Source: Achromobacter sp. RTa (GTDB taxonomy: Bacteria; Pseudomonadota; Gammaproteobacteria; Burkholderiales; Burkholderiaceae_B). Taken from it: a stretch of DNA of 64,000 bases. The translations under genes and the position numbers were made by a program. Positions 36,318 through 44,717 of the stretch are shown here, one piece after another; the first letter of the stretch is position 1, and each line of letters starts with the position of its first letter. Where the stretch lies: assembly GCF_000757485.1 (NCBI RefSeq), contig NZ_JPYO01000045.1, positions 103,999 to 167,998 of the forward strand. The letters are read 5' to 3'. The notes under the pieces were generated by a model, which saw only the letters and a list, made by a program, of their open reading frames with translations, searched no databases and was not told the DNA's origin.

Positions 36318-36788
36318 TCAGGCCCGCGCGGTATCGAAGGCCAGCAGATTGTGCTTGACGAGGCTCAGCATGTCGGCCAGCTGGTGGCGCTGCTCTACGG
36401 TGAGCCCTTGCAGGATGGCTTCGCTCATGACGTCGCTCTTGACGCGCATGCGTTCGATCATGGCGCGGCCTTCCGGCGTCAGCAGCACCAGCTTGGTCCG
36501 CCTGTCCTGCTCGTCCGCTCCCCGGCGCACATAGCCCAGCGCTTCCAGACGGTCGACCAAGCCGCCGAGCGCGGCGCGGCCCAGGTCCAGCACGTCGGCC
36601 AAGTCGCTTTGCGACATGCCGTCATGGCGGGACAGGTGCGCCATGACCCACCATTGCGACCGCGTGATGCCTTCGGGCTTCATGACCTCGTCGAAGACCT
36701 TGCGGCGCAATCTGGATACGTCGTGCATCAGGAAACCCAGCCTCTGGTCCCAGTTTTCCTGCGCGTTGTTCATTGCCTTGTCGGCCAT
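36318..36788 (-). CDS. MarR-family transcriptional regulator
   Basis: A 156-residue MarR regulator with a winged helix-turn-helix at about 45-115 ([30 protein letters not shown] and the wing [17 protein letters not shown]). It follows the CurA-type oxidoreductase with no gap and is co-transcribed with it. MarR proteins usually repress their own divergent promoter and release when a small aromatic or CoA ligand binds. The likely target is the GTATG/CATAC cluster at 37842-37862, which would place the MaoC-to-Bug operon under its control. Confidence 0.93.
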   Translation of the reverse strand: MADKAMNNAQENWDQRLGFLMHDVSRLRRKVFDEVMKPEGITRSQWWVMAHLSRHDGMSQSDLADVLDLGRAALGGLVDRLEALGYVRRGADEQDRRTKLVLLTPEGRAMIERMRVKSDVMSEAILQGLTVEQRHQLADMLSLVKHNLLAFDTARA

Positions 36789-37811
36789 TCAGGCATCCTC
36801 CAGCCGGATCAGGCGCTTACCCATGTTCTTGCCTTGATAGAGATCCGCGATCGATCCCGGCGCGGCTTCGATGCCGTCCAGGATCTCTTCGCGAAAACGC
36901 AGTTTTCCTTCGCGCACCAGCGGCGCCAGCGCGGCGACGGCTTCTTCGTAGCGGTGCTCGTAGTCCCAGACGAGAAAGCCCTGCATGCGCGCCGCCTTGT
37001 TGAGCAGGTGGCGCTCGACGCGCGGACCGGCGGGCCAGGGATCCCAACTGGCCACGGACGCGGTGCCGCAAATGACGATGCGCGCGTGCCGGTTGATCAG
37101 AGGGATCACGGTATCGCTGATACGCCCCGCGGTGTTGTCGAAGTAGACGTCCACGCCGGCCGGGCAGGCTGCGGCCAAGGCTTGCGCCAGCTCGGGCGAA
37201 TGGTAATCCACCGCGGCGTCGAAGCCGAATTCCTCTACGCAAAGACGAGTCTTGGCTTGCCCGCCCGCGATGCCCACGGCCCGGCAGCCCTGGTGGCGGG
37301 CCAGTTGTCCGACGACCGAGCCGACGGCGCCAGCGGCGGTGGAGACCACGACGGTCTGACCGGCCTGGGGCTCGCCGCAGACATTGAGCGCGAAGTAGGC
37401 CGTGACGCCGTTCAGTCCGAGAACGCCGAGCGACAGCGACAGCGGCAGATCGGTCTCCAGCACGCGCCGCCGGATAGCCTGGCCGTCGGTCAGCGCGTAG
37501 TCCTGCCAGCCCAGCATCCCCATTACCAGGCTGCCTTCGGGATAGCGCGGATTGCGCGACGCGACCACGCGTCCGGCCGCGAACGAGCGCATGACTTCGC
37601 CGATCGCCACCGGATCCGAGTAGTTGGCGGCGGCATTGACCCAACCTCGCATGGCGGGGTCCACCGACAGGTACAGGTTCCTGACCAGGACTTCGCCTTC
37701 CTTCGGCTCCGGCACCGGCGCGGTGCGGATATCGAAGTGCGACGCCTGCGGGATGCCCAATGGCCTTTCTTTCAGGACGACCTGCCGGTTTACCAGGTTG
37801 CGGGTCTGCAT
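36789..37811 (-). CDS. NADP-dependent oxidoreductase, MDR family (CurA-like)
   Basis: A 340-residue zinc-free medium-chain dehydrogenase/reductase of the leukotriene B4 dehydrogenase, or CurA, type. These enzymes reduce the double bond of alpha,beta-unsaturated ketones, aldehydes or related compounds with NADPH. The cofactor site is [18 protein letters not shown] near residue 155, with the downstream [12 protein letters not shown] segment. ATG at 37811 has AAGGAGACG ahead of it. It faces the catabolic operon that begins at 37947 and is followed directly by the marR gene. It probably acts on an unsaturated intermediate of that pathway or on a toxic by-product. Confidence 0.9.
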   Translation of the reverse strand: MQTRNLVNRQVVLKERPLGIPQASHFDIRTAPVPEPKEGEVLVRNLYLSVDPAMRGWVNAAANYSDPVAIGEVMRSFAAGRVVASRNPRYPEGSLVMGMLGWQDYALTDGQAIRRRVLETDLPLSLSLGVLGLNGVTAYFALNVCGEPQAGQTVVVSTAAGAVGSVVGQLARHQGCRAVGIAGGQAKTRLCVEEFGFDAAVDYHSPELAQALAAACPAGVDVYFDNTAGRISDTVIPLINRHARIVICGTASVASWDPWPAGPRVERHLLNKAARMQGFLVWDYEHRYEEAVAALAPLVREGKLRFREEILDGIEAAPGSIADLYQGKNMGKRLIRLEDA

Positions 37812-37841
37812 TGCTCGTCTCCTTGGGGTTGTTCCCAATAT

Positions 37842-37862
37842 TGTATGGATGCATACAGTATG
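37842..37862. promoter_or_regulatory. Candidate MarR operator: three alternating GTATG/CATAC half-sites
   Basis: The 21 bases contain TGTATG-gatg-CATACA (six-base arms, 37842-37857) and the overlapping CATAC-a-GTATG (37852-37862). This gives two interlocked palindromes in the 135-bp divergent gap between the CurA/marR pair and the MaoC-led operon. The size and dyad form suit a MarR dimer, and the only regulator nearby is MarR-type. Confidence 0.6.
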
Positions 37863-37946
37863 TTAGCGTTCATTTTAACGCGATGGACCAGGATGTCCAT
37901 CGCCAAGCGGGCGACAGCCCCGCGGCGCGCAGCCAAGGAGACGACG

Positions 37947-38399
37947 ATGGCAGGGTTGTATTTCGAGCAATTCCAGGTCGGGCAGTGCTTCCAGCATGAC
38001 GTGCGGCGCACGGTCACCGAGACCGACAACGTGCTTTTCTCCACCATGACGATGAATCCCGCGGCCATTCACCTGGACGCGGAATACGCCAAGGCCACCG
38101 AGTTCGGCCGTCCCCTGGTCAACAGCGCCTTCACTCTCGGCCTGATGGTCGGGATATCGGTAGGCGACACCACGCTCGGCACCACCGTCGGCAACCTGGG
38201 ATGGGATGAAGTGCGCTTCCCCAGCCCTGTATTCGCCGGCGACACCCTGCGCGTGGAAACAAAGGTGCTGGAGCTGCGCGACAGCCGTTCGCGCCCGCAG
38301 AACGGCATCGTGGTCTTCGGCCACAACGCCTACAACCAGCGCGACGAGCTGGTCGCCAGTTGCCGCCGCGTGGCGCTGATGTTGCGCCAGGCAGCCTGA
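37947..38399 (+). CDS. MaoC-family (hot-dog) enoyl-CoA hydratase
   Basis: A 150-residue single hot-dog protein of the MaoC hydratase family. The motif [15 protein letters not shown] (Asn37 and His42 region) is the hydratase site, followed by [16 protein letters not shown]. Close relatives hydrate mesaconyl-CoA- or itaconyl-CoA-type substrates and are encoded beside CitE-like lyases, as here. ATG at 37947 follows AAGGAGACGACG. It is the first gene of the + strand operon with acyl-CoA dehydrogenase, BKACE, CoA-transferase, crotonase, lyase and Bug genes. Very long open frames reading through this position are accidental. Confidence 0.9.
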   Translation: MAGLYFEQFQVGQCFQHDVRRTVTETDNVLFSTMTMNPAAIHLDAEYAKATEFGRPLVNSAFTLGLMVGISVGDTTLGTTVGNLGWDEVRFPSPVFAGDTLRVETKVLELRDSRSRPQNGIVVFGHNAYNQRDELVASCRRVALMLRQAA

Positions 38400-38437
38400 G
38401 GCCCCCGCCGATTTTCCCTTTATTGGAAGAGTTGCCC

Positions 38438-39604
38438 ATGGATTTCGCGCTTAGCGACGAGCAGACCGCCATCCGCCATGCCGTGCAGGACCTGTGCGCG
38501 GGATTCGACGACGACTACTGGACCCGCAAGGACAGGGAAGGCGGCTTCCCGGAGGATTTCTACCGCGCCATGGCGGATGCGGGCTGGCTGGGCGTGGCCA
38601 TGCCCGCCGAGTACGGCGGCGCCGGCCTGGGCATACAGGAAGCCGCGCTCATGATGGAAACCGTTGCCGCTTCCGGGGCCGGCATGGCGGGGGCTTCGTC
38701 CATCCATATGAATGTGTTCGGACTGCATCCCGTGGTGGTGCACGGCAGCGACGCGCAGCGCGCGCGGTGGCTGCCGCCGATCATCAGCGGGGAGCAGAAA
38801 GCCTGCTTTGGCGTGACCGAACCCAACACCGGGCTCAATACGCTCAAGCTGCGCACGCTGGCGGTGCGCCGCGGCGACCGCTATGTGGTCAATGGCCAGA
38901 AGATCTGGATCTCCACGGCTCAGGTGGCCAGCAAGATCCTGCTGCTGGCGCGCACCACCCCGTTGGACCAGGTGACGGGGCCGACGCAGGGCCTGAGCCT
39001 TTTCTATACGGACCTGGACCGCAGTCGCGTCAGCGTGCGCGAGATCGAAAAGCTGGGCCGGAAGGCCGTCGATTCCAACGAGCTGTTCATCGATGGACTG
39101 GAAGTGCCGGTCGAAGACCGCATCGGCGAGGAAGGCAAGGGCTTCTCCTACATCCTGCACGGCCTGAATCCCGAACGGGTCCTGCTGGCAGCCGAAGCCA
39201 CTGGGCTCGGGCGGGCGGCGCTGCGCCGGGCCGCCGCCTACGCGGGCGAGCGGATCGTGTTCGACCGCCCCATCGGCCAGAACCAGGGCGTGCAGCATCC
39301 GCTGGCCGAACGCTGGGTGGAACTGGAAGCGGCCGAATTGCTGTATCGCCGCGCCGCCTGGCTGTACGACCAGGGGCAGCCTTGCGGCGCCGAGGCCAAT
39401 GCGGCCAAGTTCTTCTGCGCCGAGGCGGGGTTCCGCGCCTGCGAGACCGCGGTGCTGACTCATGGCGGCATGGGCTATGCGAAGGAATACCACGTGGAAC
39501 GCTACTTCCGCGAAGCCATGCTGCCGCGCATCGCGCCGGTCTCGCCGCAATTGATTCTCTGCTACATCGCCGAAAAGGTATTGGGACTGCCCAAATCGTA
39601 TTGA
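38438..39604 (+). CDS. Acyl-CoA dehydrogenase
   Basis: A 388-residue FAD-dependent acyl-CoA dehydrogenase. The family segments are AMPAEYGGAGLGIQE, the FAD/substrate motif CFGVTEPNTGLNT near residue 125, and NGQKIWISTAQ near 152. The C-terminal half ends with the usual QIMLTHGGMGY-like block (ETAVLTHGGMGYAKEYHVERYFRE). The usual catalytic glutamate near the C-terminus is not clear; the AKEYHVERYFREAM segment resembles isovaleryl- and glutaryl-type members. It follows the MaoC gene by 38 bp. It would introduce the double bond that a hydratase then attacks. Confidence 0.92.
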   Translation: MDFALSDEQTAIRHAVQDLCAGFDDDYWTRKDREGGFPEDFYRAMADAGWLGVAMPAEYGGAGLGIQEAALMMETVAASGAGMAGASSIHMNVFGLHPVVVHGSDAQRARWLPPIISGEQKACFGVTEPNTGLNTLKLRTLAVRRGDRYVVNGQKIWISTAQVASKILLLARTTPLDQVTGPTQGLSLFYTDLDRSRVSVREIEKLGRKAVDSNELFIDGLEVPVEDRIGEEGKGFSYILHGLNPERVLLAAEATGLGRAALRRAAAYAGERIVFDRPIGQNQGVQHPLAERWVELEAAELLYRRAAWLYDQGQPCGAEANAAKFFCAEAGFRACETAVLTHGGMGYAKEYHVERYFREAMLPRIAPVSPQLILCYIAEKVLGLPKSY

Positions 39605-39614
39605 GGAGACAAGC

Positions 39615-40547
39615 ATGCGCAAATCGCCGAAGGTCATCATCACCTGTGCCGTAACGGGCTCGATCCATACGCCGTCGATGTCGCCCTACCTGCCCATCAC
39701 GCCCCGGCAGATCGCGGACGACGCGGTGGCGGCCGCCGAGGCCGGAGCCGCCATGCTGCACCTGCATGCGCGCGATCCGGAAACCGGCAGGCCCGACCAG
39801 GATCCGAAGCTCTTTGCGCAGTTCCTGCCCGAGATCAAGGCCCGCAGCGGCGCCATCCTGAACATCACCACGGGCGGGGGGCTGGGCATGTCGCTGGACC
39901 AGCGGCTGGCGCCCGCCAAATGGGCGCAGCCCGAGGTCGCGTCCATGAACATGGGGTCGCTGAACTTCAACATCGCGGGCGCGGGCGATCGTGTCAGCGA
40001 ATTCAAGTTCGATTGGGAAAAGCCCTATCTGGAGATGACGCGCGATTTCATCCTGTCGAACACCTTCGCGCAGATCGATCGGGGCCTGCGCGAGCTGTCC
40101 GACCTGGGCACGCGCTTCGAGTTCGAGTGCTACGACGTCGGCCACCTGTACAACCTTGCGCATTTCGTCGACCGCGGGCTGGCCAAGCCTCCGTTTTTCC
40201 TGCAGTGCATCTTCGGCATCCTGGGAGGCATCGGCGCCGACCACGAGAACCTGCTGCATATGCGCACCATCGCCGACCGCCTGTTCGGCGACGACTACTA
40301 CCTGTCGGTGCTGGCCGCGGGGCGGCACCAGATGCCCTTCGTCACGGCCAGCGCGCTGCTGGGCGGGAACGTCCGCGTGGGGCTGGAGGACAGCCTGTAC
40401 GCCGGCCGCGGAAAGCTCGCGACGTCCAACGCCGAGCAGGTCGCGAAGATCCGCCGCATCCTTGAAGAGCTGTCGCTCGAGATCGCGACGCCCGACGAGG
40501 CGCGGGCCATGATTCAAACCAAGGGCGGCGACAACGTCGCTTTCTGA
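39615..40547 (+). CDS. Beta-keto acid cleavage enzyme (BKACE, DUF849 family)
   Basis: A 310-residue BKACE-family protein. Characterised members are zinc TIM-barrel enzymes that cleave a beta-keto acid with acetyl-CoA to give acetoacetate and a new acyl-CoA; the founding one acts on 3-keto-5-aminohexanoate in lysine fermentation. Zinc ligands are His49 and His51 in MLHLHARD and Glu258 in VRVGLEDSLY. The substrate-specificity loops differ within the family, so the acid cannot be named. It lies 10 bp after the acyl-CoA dehydrogenase. Its presence inside an itaconate-like gene set is unusual and points to an extra keto-acid branch. Confidence 0.9.
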   Translation: MRKSPKVIITCAVTGSIHTPSMSPYLPITPRQIADDAVAAAEAGAAMLHLHARDPETGRPDQDPKLFAQFLPEIKARSGAILNITTGGGLGMSLDQRLAPAKWAQPEVASMNMGSLNFNIAGAGDRVSEFKFDWEKPYLEMTRDFILSNTFAQIDRGLRELSDLGTRFEFECYDVGHLYNLAHFVDRGLAKPPFFLQCIFGILGGIGADHENLLHMRTIADRLFGDDYYLSVLAAGRHQMPFVTASALLGGNVRVGLEDSLYAGRGKLATSNAEQVAKIRRILEELSLEIATPDEARAMIQTKGGDNVAF

Positions 40548-40579
40548 GCGTCGCGAGGCGCACGCGGGAGAAGGATGCA

Positions 40580-41788
40580 ATGGATGCTTTGCAGGGGTTG
40601 AGAGTGGTGGATTTCTCCAAGGTGCTGGCGGGCCCCTTGTGCACGCAGTACCTGGGCGACATGGGCGCAGAGGTGATCAAGGTGGAGCCGCCCAAGGGAG
40701 ACGATACGCGCCGCTGGCCGCCTTTCAGGGGAGAGGACGGCACGGTATTCCTGAGCGTGAACCGCAATAAGCGCAGTGTGGCGCTGGACCTGAAGTCGCC
40801 CGAAGGCCGCGAAGCCGCCCAGCGGCTGATCGCCACGGCCGACATCGTGGTCGAGAGCTTCGGCCCCGGGGTGGCGGCCCGCCTGGGCATCGATTACGAC
40901 AGCGCGGCGGCGCTGCGGCCGGACGTGGTCTATTGCAGCATTTCCGGCTTCGGCAGCAAAGGGCCGCTGAACAAGGGCAAGGGCTACGACGTGATCCTGC
41001 AGGCGTTCTGCGGCATGATGTCCATCACGGGCGAAGACGGCGGACCCGCGGTCCGCAGCCCGATTTCTCCCATCGACCAGGCCACCGGCATGCATGCCGC
41101 CACCGGAATCCTGGCCGCGGTCGTGCGCAGGCTGCGCACCGGCAAGGGCTGCAAGGTCGAGGCCTCGCTGTTCGACACCGCCGTCGGGTTCATGGGCTAT
41201 GTGATGCAAAGCTATTGGGAGCGGGGCAGCGAGCCGCGCCGCTGGGGCTCCGCCCATGAGTCCCTGTGCCCTTATCAGGTGTTCGAGGCAAGCGACCGCC
41301 CCTTGCTGCTGGGCGTCGCAAACGATTCCTTGTGGCGCGCCTTCTGCAACGAGGCGGGCAGGGCGGAACTGGCGGACGATGCGCGCTACGCGACGAACGC
41401 GGACCGGGTGCGCAACCGCGCGGAAGTGCTGGAGCTCGTGTCGGAGATCATGCGTGGCGACGCCAGGGATGGCTGGATCCGCCGGCTGGCGCTCGCAGGC
41501 ATTCCATGCGCGCCCATCCAGGGGGTGGGCGAGCTGCTGGCGCACGAGCACACCGCCGCCAGCGAAATGGTCCATCGGTTCGCGGAATCCGCGCACGGCG
41601 AGCTGAACGTGGTGTCCCAGCCGCTGCGCTTTGACGGCCAGCGGCCCAGGCCCGCCTCGCCGCCTCCAAGAGTGGGCGAGCATACCGCGCAGGTGCTGGC
41701 GGAACTGGGCTACGGCGAGGCCGCGGTCGGACGCTATCTGGATGCGCTGGCGCCGCGGGCAGGCATGGCGCCGGCGGAGGAGGGCTGA
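40580..41788 (+). CDS. CaiB/BaiF (class III) CoA-transferase
   Basis: A 402-residue class III CoA-transferase. Family features are VVDFSKVLAGPLCTQYLGDMGAE, NRNKRSVALDLK and the GEHTAQVLAELGYGE tail; the catalytic aspartate is Asp166 (SPIDQATG). It lies within the MaoC/lyase operon and is the likely CoA-activating enzyme, equivalent in role to the itaconate CoA-transferase (Ict, CaiB-type) of Pseudomonas aeruginosa. The next gene starts 2 bp after its stop. Donor and acceptor are inferred from the operon. Confidence 0.93.
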   Translation: MDALQGLRVVDFSKVLAGPLCTQYLGDMGAEVIKVEPPKGDDTRRWPPFRGEDGTVFLSVNRNKRSVALDLKSPEGREAAQRLIATADIVVESFGPGVAARLGIDYDSAAALRPDVVYCSISGFGSKGPLNKGKGYDVILQAFCGMMSITGEDGGPAVRSPISPIDQATGMHAATGILAAVVRRLRTGKGCKVEASLFDTAVGFMGYVMQSYWERGSEPRRWGSAHESLCPYQVFEASDRPLLLGVANDSLWRAFCNEAGRAELADDARYATNADRVRNRAEVLELVSEIMRGDARDGWIRRLALAGIPCAPIQGVGELLAHEHTAASEMVHRFAESAHGELNVVSQPLRFDGQRPRPASPPPRVGEHTAQVLAELGYGEAAVGRYLDALAPRAGMAPAEEG

Positions 41789-41789
41789 C

Positions 41790-42563
41790 ATGTCCATCGA
41801 TTTTCACGAGCAGGACGGCGTGGCGCTGATCACCATCAACCGCCCCGAGAAAAGCAACGCGCTGGATCACGAACACTATGACGCCTTGTCCGAGGCCTGG
41901 CGCCGGGTCCGCGATGACGACGCCATACGCGTGGCCGTCATCACCGGGGCCGGTGATCGGGCCTTCTGCGCGGGCGCCGACCTGAAGTCGTTCATCGGCG
42001 CGCCGCCCAGCCTGGCGGCGCTGATGCACACGCAGCAGGGCCAATTGCTGAACCGCGGGCTGGAAGTCTGGAAGCCGGTGGTTGCCGCCGTCAACGGGCA
42101 CTGCCTGGGCGGCGGCATGACGCTGCTATTGGCCACTGACCTGCGCGTGTGCGTGCCGACCGCCACCTTCGGCCTGACGGAGGTCAGGCGCGGCGTCTTT
42201 CCGGCCAATGGCGGCACCCAGCGCGTGGCGCAGCAGTTGCCGCACGCCATCGCCATGGAATTGCTGCTGCTGGGCGACGCGTTCGACGCCGAAGCCGCCA
42301 GCCGCTGGGGTTTGGTGAACCGCGTCGTGCCGCGCGAGGAACTGCTGCCGGCGGCCATGGCGTATGCGCGCAGGCTTGCAGCCAATGCGCCGCTCGCGGT
42401 GCAGGCCGCCAAGGAACTCGCCCTGCGCAGCCGCGATGCCGACCTGGCGACCGGTTTGCGGCTGGAGCAGTTGTTCCTGCGCCTCTTGCAGGATACGCAG
42501 GATGTCGCCGAAGGCACGCAGGCGTTCGCCGAACGCCGAGCCCCCAGATTCCAAGGACAGTGA
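41790..42563 (+). CDS. Enoyl-CoA hydratase/isomerase (crotonase) family protein
   Basis: A 257-residue crotonase. Oxyanion-hole segments are DRAFCAGADLKSF and NGHCLGGGMTLLLATD. The second hydratase glutamate is present (FGLTEVRRG), while the first is replaced by methionine (GGGM), like the crotonase at 5674. This predicts a modified reaction, perhaps isomerisation or hydration with an altered stereochemical course. The ATG lies one base after the CoA-transferase stop. A tighter fit to carnityl-CoA dehydratase (CaiD) is possible, since these often pair with CaiB-type transferases. Confidence 0.9.
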   Translation: MSIDFHEQDGVALITINRPEKSNALDHEHYDALSEAWRRVRDDDAIRVAVITGAGDRAFCAGADLKSFIGAPPSLAALMHTQQGQLLNRGLEVWKPVVAAVNGHCLGGGMTLLLATDLRVCVPTATFGLTEVRRGVFPANGGTQRVAQQLPHAIAMELLLLGDAFDAEAASRWGLVNRVVPREELLPAAMAYARRLAANAPLAVQAAKELALRSRDADLATGLRLEQLFLRLLQDTQDVAEGTQAFAERRAPRFQGQ

Positions 42564-42573
42564 GGAGCATGCA

Positions 42574-43449
42574 ATGGCATTGAGATCGATGTTGTTCGTC
42601 CCCGGGGACAGCGAACGCAAACTGGCAAAGGCCCCGGACACCGGCGCGGACGCCCTGATCCTGGACCTGGAGGATGCCGTGGACGCGGCGCGGCTGCCGG
42701 CGGCGCGCATCATCGTGCAGGAATACCTGGCGGCGCGTCCGGCGGCGGGCCCGGAGTTGTGGGTTCGCATCAATCCCCTGGATTCCGGCCTGGCGCTGGA
42801 CGATCTGGCGGCCGTGGTGCGGTCGGCGCCCGATGCCATCCTGCTGCCCAAGGGCCAGGGCGCGCAGGGCATCGTCACGCTGGACCGCTACCTCAGCGCG
42901 CTGGAAGCGCGCGAAGGCCTGGCGCCCGGCGCCATCGGCATCATGCCGGTGGCGACCGAGACCGCGGGCGCCATGTTCAATCTGGGCGGCTACGCGGATT
43001 GCAGCCCGCGGCTGCGCGGCCTGACGTGGGGCGCTGAAGACCTGGCGGCGGTGCTGGGAGCGGCAAGCAACCGGCGCGAGGACGGCGAGTACGACTTCAC
43101 CTACCAGCTCGCCCGTTCCCTCTGCCTGCTGGGCGCCACCGCGGCGGGCGTGCCCGCCATCGACACGATATGGGGCAACTTCCGCGACATGGAAGGCCTG
43201 CGCAAGGACTCCGCGCGGGCGCGGCGCGCCGGTTTCACGGGCAAGATCGCGATTCATCCGGACCAGGTGGCGGCCATCAACGAGGCCTTCACACCCGATC
43301 CCGCGGATATCGAGCGCGCGCGCCGCATCGTCCAGGCGTTCGAGCGGGCGCCCGGGGCCGGCACGCTGCAACTGGACGGCGAAATGCTGGACCGCCCGCA
43401 CCTGAAGCAGGCGATGCGCATTCTGGCCAGCGTTCCGGCCGGCAGTTGA
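42574..43449 (+). CDS. CoA-ester lyase, HpcH/HpaI (CitE-like) family
   Basis: A 291-residue TIM-barrel lyase of the CitE group. Motifs are RSMLFVPGDSERKLAKAPDTG at the N-terminus, LILDLEDAVDAA (Mg2+ site), WVRINPL, TETAGAMFNLGGYADC, LTWGAEDLAAVLGA, and KIAIHPDQVAAINEAFTPD. Family members split malyl-CoA, citryl-CoA or citramalyl-CoA. Together with the MaoC hydratase and CaiB-type transferase this is the gene set for itaconate degradation (RipABC, or Ict/Ich/Ccl). The expected reaction is then citramalyl-CoA to acetyl-CoA and pyruvate. The start ATG 42574 is 11 bp after the crotonase stop. Confidence 0.92.
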   Translation: MALRSMLFVPGDSERKLAKAPDTGADALILDLEDAVDAARLPAARIIVQEYLAARPAAGPELWVRINPLDSGLALDDLAAVVRSAPDAILLPKGQGAQGIVTLDRYLSALEAREGLAPGAIGIMPVATETAGAMFNLGGYADCSPRLRGLTWGAEDLAAVLGAASNRREDGEYDFTYQLARSLCLLGATAAGVPAIDTIWGNFRDMEGLRKDSARARRAGFTGKIAIHPDQVAAINEAFTPDPADIERARRIVQAFERAPGAGTLQLDGEMLDRPHLKQAMRILASVPAGS

Positions 43450-43540
43450 CCCGCCCGGGCGAGGCAGGCCGAACCGCCTCTGCCCAGCACTTTCGGCGAC
43501 CGTCCGGACACAAGGCCGGCGCCTCTTCAAGGAGAGAGAC

Positions 43541-44515
43541 ATGACGCGTTCCTTATTCAAGCCCGCCTGCGCGGCCGCCTTGCTCGCGCTGAGCCTGGCG
43601 GGGCCCGCGCAGGCGGCGGACTACCCGTCCCAGCCGGTGAAAATGATTACGGCGTTCGGCGCGGGCAGCGCCAGCGATATCGTCGCCAGACTGATCGGCG
43701 AACGCTTGCAGGCCGCCTTGGGGCAGGCCGTGATCGTCGAGAACCGTCCCGGCGCGTCGGGCCAGATCGCCGCCGATCTGGTGGCGCGCGCCCAGCCCGA
43801 CGGCTACACCATCATGCTGGCGACCAACACCACCCATTCATCCAATCCGTACCTGTTCAAGAACCTGCGCTACGACCCGATCAAGGATTTCACGCCGCTG
43901 GTGCAGGTCTGCAATTTTCCGTTCGTGCTGGCCGTCAGCGCCAAACTGCCGATCAACAGCGTCGACGACCTGCTGCGCTACGGCAAGGCCAACCCCCAGG
44001 GCCTGAACTACGCTTATGGCAACAGCACCGGCCAGATCTCGGCCGCCTCGTTCGACAAGCTGACCGGCCTGAAGGCCACGGCGGTTCCCTACAAGAGCAC
44101 GCCGCAGGCCATGACCGACATCATCGGCGGACGCGCCACGTTCATGTTCGTGGACCTGGCTTCGGCCACGGCTCATATCCAGGCCGGCACGCTGAAGGCG
44201 CTGGCGGTATCCACGGAGAAGCGCAGCTCGCTGGCGCCGAATCTGCCCAGCGTGTCGGAGGCGTTGGGCCAGCCGGGCTTCGACCTGGCGGCCTGGGTCG
44301 GAATCTTCGGGCCCGCCAAGCTGCCGCAACCCATCGCCAAGCGCCTGGCCGACGAGCTGTACAAGATCGTCTCGTCCGAGGACATCAAGGGGAAGCTGGT
44401 GCAGCTGGGCGCGGAACCCATGCCGGCGCCGGCGTCCGAGTTCGGGCCCTTCGTGGCGCAGCAGGAGAAGGTCTGGGGCGACAAGGTCAGGCAGGCGGGC
44501 ATCCAGGCTGAATGA
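43541..44515 (+). CDS. Bug-family (TctC-type) periplasmic solute receptor
   Basis: A 324-residue Bug receptor with a signal peptide at about residues 1-25 (AQAADYPS cleavage area). The mature start is YPSQPVKMITAFGAGSASDIVARLIGERL, then VIVENRPGASGQ and DGYTIMLATNTTHSSNPYLF. The GAGSASD loop differs from the common PxGGxxD form, suggesting its own ligand. AAGGAGAGAGAC precedes the ATG. It is the last gene of the MaoC-to-lyase operon, 91 bp after the lyase. It probably delivers the dicarboxylate substrate, although the transporter membrane subunits are elsewhere. Confidence 0.93.
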   Translation: MTRSLFKPACAAALLALSLAGPAQAADYPSQPVKMITAFGAGSASDIVARLIGERLQAALGQAVIVENRPGASGQIAADLVARAQPDGYTIMLATNTTHSSNPYLFKNLRYDPIKDFTPLVQVCNFPFVLAVSAKLPINSVDDLLRYGKANPQGLNYAYGNSTGQISAASFDKLTGLKATAVPYKSTPQAMTDIIGGRATFMFVDLASATAHIQAGTLKALAVSTEKRSSLAPNLPSVSEALGQPGFDLAAWVGIFGPAKLPQPIAKRLADELYKIVSSEDIKGKLVQLGAEPMPAPASEFGPFVAQQEKVWGDKVRQAGIQAE

Positions 44516-44560
44516 GGCGGAGAGGGCGCAAGCGGCGGCGCTGAGTTTCCCTGCACGCTT

Positions 44561-44580
44561 CCGCGAGGCGCGCCTCGCGG
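44561..44580. repeat. Perfect 20-bp GC palindrome, possible terminator hairpin
   Basis: CCGCGAGGCG is followed directly by CGCCTCGCGG, a perfect palindrome 45 bp after the Bug stop. It would form a hairpin in RNA but has no U-tract on the + strand. It may be a Rho-assisted end for the MaoC-led operon. Confidence 0.5.
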
Positions 44581-44717
44581 CTTCCCGAGGTGGATGAAAC
44601 CGCTCATGCCGCGGTCTGGATCGCGGTGAGGAGGCCTACGCTTTCCCATTTCGGGAGGCGCATATCACGGGCCGTATTTTCTGCATCGCCTTCGTCGCGG
44701 GGTCGGGGCTGGTTCAG

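Noticed and set aside
35964-38399. An 811-codon open frame ending with the MaoC protein
   Set aside because: Only the last 150 codons match a family and follow a good ribosome site. The rest is antisense to marR, the oxidoreductase and the TPP riboswitch.
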